Shown here piece by piece: positions 57,293 through 64,000 of a stretch of DNA of 64,000 bases. This DNA is from Ampullaceana balthica (Eukaryota > Mollusca > Gastropoda > Lymnaeidae), in assembly GCA_944989445.1 (NCBI GenBank), contig CALYLW010000040.1, forward strand, positions 1,236,318-1,300,317, written 5' to 3'. Numbering within the stretch: position 1 is the first letter of the stretch; each line of letters opens with the position of its first letter. Made by a program: the position numbers and the translations under genes. Under the pieces are notes generated by a model. That model did no database searches, was not told the origin of the DNA, and saw only the letters and a list, made by a program, of their open reading frames with translations.

Positions 57293-57840
57293 TGTTAAGT
57301 CTCTATGTTTAGGTGGATTGTGCCTTGCTCTCCGCTACACACAACATACACAAGAGATGACACAAGTCTGTGTAACGATGCAATGTTTATTCTACTATAA
57401 ACAACTGTACAACTGGCTGTCTTGCCTTGACATAAAATACATCTATATATAACGGCTGTATGCTCAAGCATGCCCTCGGTCCGACCCGACCGCTTCTGGG
57501 CGACGTTAAACTCAACTCTGTTTTACTGCAACCCTGCAGCTCCCCGGTCTATCCTGACCGGTCTGACCGCACAACACTGTGCGAAGTACACACTCTCTGC
57601 AACCCCCGCACTCGTCTCGACTACTCTCTTATATACCCCCCAACTGGTCTCAACTGACCCTGGCGTGTCCTCTGGTCATGTCCCTGACATATCCCGTGTG
57701 ACCAGAAGTTCACTCAGACATCACTAGACATTATTCCCGTGATAGGAGTTCATACCCGTCAACAACGCCTTGACCCGACTCCAACACTGGCTCACAACAA
57801 TCTCACCACAATCATTCGCAGTGATTCTCATACCCTGACA
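57293..57840 (-). repeat. 3' LTR (548 bp) with TATA box and poly(A) signal
   Basis: In element sense it begins TGTCAGGGTATGAG at 57840 and ends AGAGACTTAACA at 57293, that is TGT...ACA. It contains TATATAAG (57628-57635) as a promoter TATA box and AATAAA (57386-57391) near the 3' end, a normal U3-R-U5 layout. The left part repeats at 63932. The right boundary is set by the polypurine tract; the full 5' LTR is not visible to confirm it. Confidence 0.85.
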
Positions 57841-57855
57841 TATCCCCCCTCTTCC
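57841..57855 (-). promoter_or_regulatory. Polypurine tract
   Basis: In element sense GGAAGAGGGGGGATA immediately precedes the TGTCAG start of the 3' LTR, the expected plus-strand primer position. Confidence 0.8.
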
Positions 57856-58764
57856 GTTAGATTCTACTTACGGGTAGAATCTCACAATACAACAAAGTCA
57901 GGGCATGGAATCACTGCACATTACAATTACAATAATATAATACATAATGAAATAATATCTTTCAAAATAATTTTATACACAACATTGCATGAAAAAAAAC
58001 ACTAGTATATACAACACAGAGCATAAATCCACTTGGTCGTACCTTTATACGACTTCACTAACCCACAACTCGTACGTTATCATTATCTTTAATCTCAAAG
58101 AACCAACCTTCGACCTACTACTGGTCATAACACCTCACATATTAGTATCCAACAATTGACCATTTTTACGCTAGATTGTTTTCTATTTACCAACTGACTC
58201 TACTGGTTCCTCATATAAATTCCTTAAGATATTTATTCCAGGATTACCTCCAGCATGAGATAATGTTATAGGGATAACTACTTACTTATCCCAACTATAG
58301 ACATTTCAGCCTGATTGTATTTAACCCATTACAATCAATTATATAACAATCATGTGCATATAGTAGTCGTAATCAACATAATTCATCATAATACTCATAA
58401 TCATGAACAAAATCATTATCATCATATCTCATAATTTCATAAATATATATATATATATATAAATAATTACATCTCCTTATAATGAAATTTTGCCCGAGGT
58501 CACCCGGAGCCAAAAATTATAATAAAAAACATCAGCACGAAAATACAACCATCTCATATTTATTTACAACCATCCGTAAGTACTAACTAACATAAGTACA
58601 TAATCGCTATGAAACCTTACAATCATGTTCATATAATAATAATACTGGCCCGAGGTGACTCAGACCTCAATTTCTACCCAAATTAGTCCCCCCTCTATCC
58701 CCTGGTCGCCGTAACTCGACCGAATTTTGATGTAAATATCTAACCAATCAGCTGCCATATCTGC
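57856..58764 (-). other. 3' non-coding region of the LTR element
   Basis: AT-rich, with a (TA)n microsatellite at about 58443-58461 and two copies of GGCCCGAGGTGACTC-like sequence (near 58490 and 58648). No env or other third frame. Confidence 0.6.
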
Positions 58765-61700
58765 TTATTGCCGAGATAAAAAATCTGCAATAATGTTATC
58801 TTCACCTTTAATGTATTCCACGTTGAAATCGTATTCCTGTAACATCAAAGACCACCTGGAAACTCTTGAATTTTCAAATTTAGTCGTGTTCAAATATTTT
58901 AACGCTTGGTGGTCACACTGGAGCGTAATCTTGCCCCCATTAAATAGTAGGATAATTTCTGAATTCCCCATATTATTGCCAAGCATTCCCTCTCTATTGT
59001 TGAGTATCTAGTTTCCCTGTCAACCAGTTTACGACTAATATATTTAACCGGGTGGAGCATATTGTCTCTCTTCTGCATCAAACATGCCCCCAATCCCTTC
59101 GTTGACGCATCTGTACGAACTATAAAGGGTTCCTTAATGTCGGGCAGAACCAAAATGGGGTTATTTGTTAAATAGTTTTGGATTGTATCCAATGCTTGTT
59201 GGCATTCCTTAGTCCAACATATATTATTAGGTTTACCTTTCTTTGTAAGGTCCGTCAATGGGGCTGTTATCGTTGAAAAATTAGGTATAAATTTATTGTA
59301 ATATGCTATTAGGCCAACTAGTCCCCTTACTTGTCTCTTATTTTTGGGTCGTTCTATTTCCAACACTTTGTTTATATTGTTCATGTCTGGTTTTAAGATG
59401 CCTGCTCCAATTCTATGTCCCAGAAATTCGATTGATTCTTTACCTATTTCTAACTTAGATGGTTTAATGGTGAACCCTGCCTTTTTCAAAATCTCTAAAA
59501 CCTCTCGAGTAACTCGTATATGTGACTCCCAGTCGTCTGTGTATACACAGATATCGTCAAAATAAGTAACTACCTCTTTTACTCCTTTGAATAATTTCTT
59601 AACAATTTTATTGAACGTTGCCGGTGCGGTTGCCAATCCGAATGGCATAAAGTTATATTGATATGCCCCGTCTGGGCCTTGAAAAGCTGTGTATTCTTTG
59701 CTTTTCTCCTCAAGAGGTATTTGCCAATATCCCTTTGTTAAGTCTAGTTTCGTAAAGTATTTGGCTTTATTCATGTGTTCTATAAGTTTATCCTGGTTAG
59801 GTATAACTTCTGCTACTTTTTTTGTAATTGCGTTCAATTTTCTATAATCCACGCAAGTCCGAATCGATCCATCTTTTTTCTTAATTAAAACTAAGGGAGA
59901 GCAATATGGTGACTGTGATTCCTCGATTATACCTAGTTCTAACATCATACTAATCTCTTCTTTTAGACTTTGAATCATATGTATAGGTATTGCATAAGGT
60001 TTTACGTTAATGGGCTTAGAGTCTAATAATTCTATTTTGTGCGTACCCGCCGATGTTTTCCCTGGGATATCTGAAATGATTTCTTTGTACTCTTGCACCA
60101 TATCGTCAACTTGTCTTTTCTGTTTCTCCGTTAGTTCCTTATTAATGTCAATGCCTGAATTAACCTTGACGTTGATTAACGGAATTTGCTTAATGTCTTC
60201 ACTATTTACATCTTCCTCTTCTTCTTCGGCTATCACTGTGGCACTGGCACCATTAATTGTCTTTTCATTTTTCTCTGCTGCCGATAAGTTCGCATCTGTG
60301 TTATCCATGTTATTTTCCACAAATTTTGTTAATCTGTTGAGGTGATAAACTGTACGCTTATGTCCCTTCGCAATCTCTACATTAAATTTCGATAATTTTC
60401 TCGTGACGGTGAATGGACCTTCTGAATACAGAGCGAGTTTATTTCCTTTTTTAGGTTTCAACACGAGCACTTTGTCACCAACTTGTATATCTTTCTCTCT
60501 AGCCCTTTGATCATAATATTGTTTATATTTATTTGCCTTTCCTTTCGTGATTGCCTCTGTTTTATATAACCCTGATTTTATTCTGTTTTTGAGGTCTATT
60601 ATATATTCATATGTTGTTTTACCTTCCTCTGTCGTATTTTCATTTGTCAGTATTTTCCTTAAAATTGACATTGGTCCTCTCACTTTTCGCCCGAAGAGGA
60701 GTTCATAAGGAGACATTGCCGTTGTCTCGTTCGGAACTTCCCGATATGCAAACAAAATTGCCGGCAAAAATCTATCCCAATTGTTGGGTTCCTCATCTGC
60801 CACTTTTCTTAACATGCTTTTTAGGGTGCCATTTAATCTTTCCACCATCCCGTTAGACTGTGGGTGGTAAATAGAAGAGTGACTGGATTTTATGTTAAAC
60901 AATTCACACACCTGTTTGTACATATCGGAGGAGAACTGGGGCCCGTTATCTGACAAGATCTCTTCCGGGAATCCCATTCTAGAGAATATTGTTAATAGGG
61001 CCTCATAAACGTCTTGTGTTGTTATATTTTTTAGCGCAATAGCTTCAGGCCAACGAGTAGCCATATCTACCAACGTAAGGATATATCTATTCTTATTATC
61101 ACTTAATTGTACTGGCCCTACGATATCAATAGCAACCTTCTGAAATGGTGTTCCGATCACTTCCATTTGACCTAACTCTATGGGTTTTATGCTCCCCGGT
61201 GGACGTGCTTTTTGGCAAATAGGGCAAGACTTAATGAATTCCTTGATATCTATGCTCATACGTGGCCAGAAATACTGAGAACAAATTCTGTATTTGGTTC
61301 TTCTGACTGACATGTGTCCGGCTAATGCTGTTGTATGAGCCGTTTCTAAGACTAATCGTCGGTATGGTTTCGGAATCACCAATTTTTTTTCAACACTGTT
61401 ATCTATTTTAGAAATAAATATCCTGTATAGTATATTATTGTTTATTTCAAACGTTATTATTCCTTGTTTGGTGTTTTCCACCCTCTGACTTTTAGCTTTT
61501 TGCCATAGTTTATTTAATCCACCATCCTTTGCCTGCTCCTCAGCTAAATTGATGTGTTCAAATATTTTTGGAATTGTACTAATCACAGTTTTCATTTGTG
61601 GTCCTCCCCCTTTATCTCGTTTATTCTGGGCCCTGGTAACTACGTTACCGTGATGGAATGGTGGGTCCTCGTCTGATCTAACATTTCCTAAAATCACATC

Positions 61701-62066
61701 TGTTACCGGATCTTCAAAAAGGGCGGACAAAAATCTACCGCAGAGATAAGGGGTTTTAATGTCTACTATAGCAGTTTCAAACGTTTTTATTGTCCCATCG
61801 ATAAGTTTAACTGTAAAGGTCTGATCAGTCATGTATTTTTTTGGTATTAGACTCTTTCTGCACCCTACGATTGTACAGCCGGTGTCTCTGAGAAGAGAAG
61901 CTTCCTTCCCTAACAACAAGCATTTTTCGACATTTAACCTACCCGTGGACTTTCTAAAAATATCGCTCATACTTCCCCCCCATTGTGTATTGCGAAACTG
62001 CCACCCTTTTCTAGGTTTATACCCCTGCCACTGTATAGTACGGCCCTGTTTGCAATCTTTGCTTAG
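58765..62066 (-). CDS. pol: pol: protease, integrase, reverse transcriptase, RNase H (one frameshift)
   Basis: Numbered from the ATG at 61970 (1,023 residues to the first stop). The aspartic protease motif DTG is at residues 29-31. An integrase HHCC zinc finger (AGHMSV through CPICQKA) lies at about 205-255. The integrase core has D near 281, D near 341 (SDNGPQF) and E 36 residues later (MVERLNG), a DD35E triad. A GPF-type C-terminal integrase module (SEGPFTVTRKLSKFNVEIAK) follows at about 525-560. The RT core then has LDLTKGYWQIPL, MPFGLATAPATF and YFDD at 803-806, and RNase H begins at VRTDAS. In a run of five C at about 58934-58938 (+ strand) the frame shifts, and RNase H continues in another frame to 58765 (CDHQALKYL, IADFLSRQ). 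The frame is also open from 61970 back to the gag stop, so translation probably enters by readthrough. Confidence 0.9.
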
Positions 62067-62069
62067 TCA
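62061..62069 (-). promoter_or_regulatory. Candidate UGA readthrough site between gag and pol
   Basis: Element-sense TGA CTA AGC. Gag ends at this TGA. The same frame then continues without another stop through 32 codons to the pol ATG and the protease. UGA followed by CUA is the best-known leaky-stop context in eukaryotes and some RNA viruses; its use here is inferred. Confidence 0.65.
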
Positions 62070-63128
62070 CCTATCCTGGCTGTACCATGGATACTTATTT
62101 CCATAGTTATATTTCTGGTCTGAGCTTTTATACTGATTTCCCTTCGCATTTGCAGGCATCCTATTATTGGCCCATTTCTGCCGACAGTTGGCCATTATGT
62201 GACCCCTCTGACCACAGTTAAAGCATGTACCCATTACTCGGCCCTCCGTCGAGCGACTTCTAGACTTGACTCCATATTCACCCCTATATTCCGCCACACC
62301 CCCTACCAGTGACTGTGTATTGACTTTCCGACTTAATTGTCCTTGTCCTGCCGACTTTATATGGTCAATTTGTGTCAGTACGTCCTCACATTTGGGGGCA
62401 TTATTCATTAGGATGCATTTAACAGCCTCTTCATTCATGTTCAATAATAACTTGTTTCTACATAATAAATCCCTCAACCCCTCAAATGTTCTCTCTGTTT
62501 TTGTACTGGCCACCCAATTGTCTAAACTTCTAACCAATTTTGAGTGAAATAATCTAAAATTATTACTCTCCGGTGCTAGACGATTCCACGCTTCCCTGTA
62601 CTTCTCCCCATTAAATCCTGCATGTTGCAAAAGGAGTCGCTTGACAGTGTCATAATCATGCAGTTTTGTCCTAACGTCTTCCGTCATTAAGAATGATTGT
62701 AACTCAACCGTTAGCCTTACTTGTAGCTCTATCAGCCATTGACTTTTTGGCACTTTCGCCTGAGCCACTACATGTTCGAATGTCGCCACATATTCGTCGA
62801 GTTCTTGGGACCCGTCGAATTTTTGCAAATTTTTTAATATTTGTCGAAGGTCTTTGTTTTCTCTCGAGTGGCCTGTCATGTCCAGTTCAGTTACGTCTTT
62901 CCTTTTAATTTCTGCCAATTTCAATTCGTGCTCCCTTTCTTTCTGTCTCTGTTTCTCGTCATACTCTCTCTGTTCCCTTAACCTTTCCTGTGTTTGAAAA
63001 TCTTTCCATTGCTCTCTCACATATTCGTCTAGTTCCTCCCCTCTGAGTGCGAGTTTTTCCCCTTGTTTTTTAAACGACTCTAATTTCTCGTCCATGTTTA
63101 TACCCTTACTACTGCTTCTAGTTTCCAT
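62067..63128 (-). CDS. gag: gag: capsid-nucleocapsid polyprotein of the LTR element
   Basis: 353 residues from ATG at 63128. Residues about 20-80 are highly charged and probably coiled-coil (EQREYDEKQRQKEREHELKL). Residues about 95-250 form a SCAN-like/gypsy capsid region (FDGSQELDEYVATFEHVV, WNRLAPESNNFRLFHSKLV). A CCHC nucleocapsid knuckle starts at Cys302 (CFNCGQRGHIMANC, C-x2-C-x4-H-x4-C). The vertebrate SCAN domain is reported to derive from a Gmr1-like capsid, which fits this element's pol order. It ends at the TGA at 62067, in the same frame as pol. Confidence 0.88.
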   Translation of the reverse strand: METRSSSKGINMDEKLESFKKQGEKLALRGEELDEYVREQWKDFQTQERLREQREYDEKQRQKEREHELKLAEIKRKDVTELDMTGHSRENKDLRQILKNLQKFDGSQELDEYVATFEHVVAQAKVPKSQWLIELQVRLTVELQSFLMTEDVRTKLHDYDTVKRLLLQHAGFNGEKYREAWNRLAPESNNFRLFHSKLVRSLDNWVASTKTERTFEGLRDLLCRNKLLLNMNEEAVKCILMNNAPKCEDVLTQIDHIKSAGQGQLSRKVNTQSLVGGVAEYRGEYGVKSRSRSTEGRVMGTCFNCGQRGHIMANCRQKWANNRMPANAKGNQYKSSDQKYNYGNKYPWYSQDR

Positions 63129-63913
63129 TCTACTTCTACAATAACTTACAACTTACTTATAATCTAGCTTCCCTTATTGTCCGTTTATATCTGACAGGTA
63201 TGCTATATCTATATATATTATCTAACAGATCAATCTTGCTATAGCACACTTCCCCAATTTAACACTATTTTATAAGTAATTAAGTACGTACTTACTGTGG
63301 GTTATATTTCAGACATAATATCCATATACAATGAAAGTCCCATTACACAATAAATATCCATTCGTAAGAAGTTCACAAAGTCACACTTTTTGCAGTTTCC
63401 TTGTCACTTAGTAATGTTTTTCTCCACCTTGAATATCTTCTCGAACTTGTCCCGATTTGAACTGTGGTGCTGTGGGTCGTCTCGGCTCCTCAGGGTCCCA
63501 CTGTAGCTGGGGCGGGATGGTTGGTTCTGCAACTTGACCTCCCGGTACAGTTTGTAATCGTCTTCTCTCGTAGATGGCACCGTCTGGTTCAGACGTCGTT
63601 GCTGTGCTGGTTCCGACGTCGTTGTTTTGCTGGTTCTGGTTCGAGGTATCTCTTGTAGTTGGTCTTCTGGCTGGTAATGTTCCGTACTGGGACTTGCTAG
63701 GCCTCGTCTATCAGAAATCCGCTGATCGTTGCCCTGTCTGCCCGTGTTCGTCGCTGGTTGATTGTCGTTGTGCTGTTGTAAGACGTATGCCCTACGATGG
63801 ATACAGTAGTCTGTATCAGAGGCGCTGTACTGAAAAGTACAGGCGCACATACCGCTGTGCTGATGTGGTTCCGTCCCATCTCTCGTAGTGTTTGGCGGTG
63901 CTTGGCAATCCAG
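63129..63913 (-). other. 5' leader of the LTR element with an upstream open frame
   Basis: A 171-codon frame (63919-63404) starts 12 bases into the internal region. It is hydrophilic, rich in Gln, Arg, Ser and Thr, and shows no known domain. It is not in gag's frame (offset 2). It may be a leader peptide, a spliced coding piece or chance. The leader probably also holds the packaging signal, which cannot be identified by eye. Confidence 0.45.
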
Positions 63914-63931
63914 AGACAATTCGGGCCCCCA
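63914..63931 (-). promoter_or_regulatory. Primer-binding site, tRNA-Pro-like
   Basis: Immediately after the 5' LTR's terminal CA the element reads TGGGGGCCCGAATTGTCT. The first ten bases agree at nine positions with the complement of a typical animal tRNA-Pro 3' end; the match then fails. Another tRNA cannot be excluded. Confidence 0.6.
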
Positions 63932-64000
63932 TGTTAAGTCTCTATGTTTAGGTGGATTGTGCCTTGCTCTCCGCTACACACAACATACACAAGAGATGAC
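63932..64000 (-). repeat. 5' LTR, first 69 bp visible (window edge)
   Basis: Identical to 57293-57361 over all 69 bases. The rest of the 5' LTR lies beyond the window. Confidence 0.95.

Larger units (their letters stand above)
57293..64000 (-). mobile_element. Ty3/gypsy LTR retrotransposon with integrase upstream of RT (Gmr1-like), cut by window end
   Basis: Element sense is the minus strand. From right to left: start of the 5' LTR (63932-64000 visible), primer-binding site, leader, gag, pol (protease, integrase, RT, RNase H), 0.9 kb of 3' non-coding sequence, polypurine tract and complete 3' LTR (57293-57840). The 69 visible bases of the two LTRs are identical, so the insertion looks young. 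Domain order PR-IN-RT-RH differs from standard gypsy (PR-RT-RH-IN) and matches the Gmr1 group first described from deuterostomes. No env-like frame is present. The right-hand target duplication is outside the window. Confidence 0.9.

Noticed and set aside
57293..58679. Longer LTR ending at 58679 next to a second C-rich tract (58687-58701)
   Set aside because: That boundary would give TGGGTA as the LTR start, without the TGT...ACA symmetry. The 548 bp version has an adjacent polypurine tract, TATA box and AATAAA in the expected places.

Overview
This looks like nuclear DNA of an animal, most likely a mollusc and possibly a gastropod. There are no dense ORFs, operons or ribosome-binding sites. 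One spaced-exon gene with GT-AG introns is present, together with tRNA-derived SINEs, LINE, Penelope-like, Ty3/gypsy, hAT, Harbinger-like and Helitron elements. About 20 kb (my hand estimate) is minisatellite, in more than 40 arrays with mostly unrelated units. The phylum is inferred from the mix of elements and is not proven.

The only host gene I can support is an immunoglobulin-superfamily gene on the + strand. Four exons (20123-20247, 45026-45239, 53550-53657, 56112-56311) encode two Ig domains, each split by an intron. All three junctions have GT-AG ends and matching phase (0, 1, 1). The first domain resembles the Lachesin/Dpr/DIP/IgLON type. Signal-peptide and any later exons are not visible. 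The introns (24.8, 8.3 and 2.5 kb) hold most of the repeats and mobile elements.

Layout: 1-5.4 kb, a hAT end whose subterminal sequence is amplified as a minisatellite, a Helitron, and six more arrays. 5.4-9.3 kb, a small Helitron, AT-rich DNA and short arrays. 9.4-11.8 kb, a 2.4 kb element with perfect 26 bp inverted repeats and a TAA duplication. 12.5-20.1 kb, minisatellites, including a 28 bp array that collapses into a 13 bp array. 20.1 kb, Ig exon 1. 20.5-28 kb, Helitron relatives, a tRNA-derived SINE and arrays. 28.2-29.7 kb, a second 26 bp-TIR element carrying a zinc-finger fragment. 29.8-33.5 kb, arrays. 34.0-35.1 kb, two head-to-tail Helitrons. 35.2-36.2 kb, a Penelope-like relic. 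36.4-41.3 kb, a hAT element whose transposase relic seeded a 32 bp array, which was then split by a LINE, which was in turn split by a hAT MITE. 41.7-56.3 kb, arrays and Ig exons 2-4. 56.4-56.8 kb, a third, decayed 26 bp-TIR element. 57.3-64.0 kb, a minus-strand Ty3/gypsy element running off the window.

The points most worth following are these. The last Ig exon's splice acceptor sits inside a minisatellite, giving 18 upstream decoy acceptors. The gypsy element has integrase before reverse transcriptase (Gmr1-like order), with gag and pol in one frame separated by a single UGA followed by CUA. A Helitron dimer shows a perfect CTAG/TC junction. A SINE and a LINE share a 3' tail.
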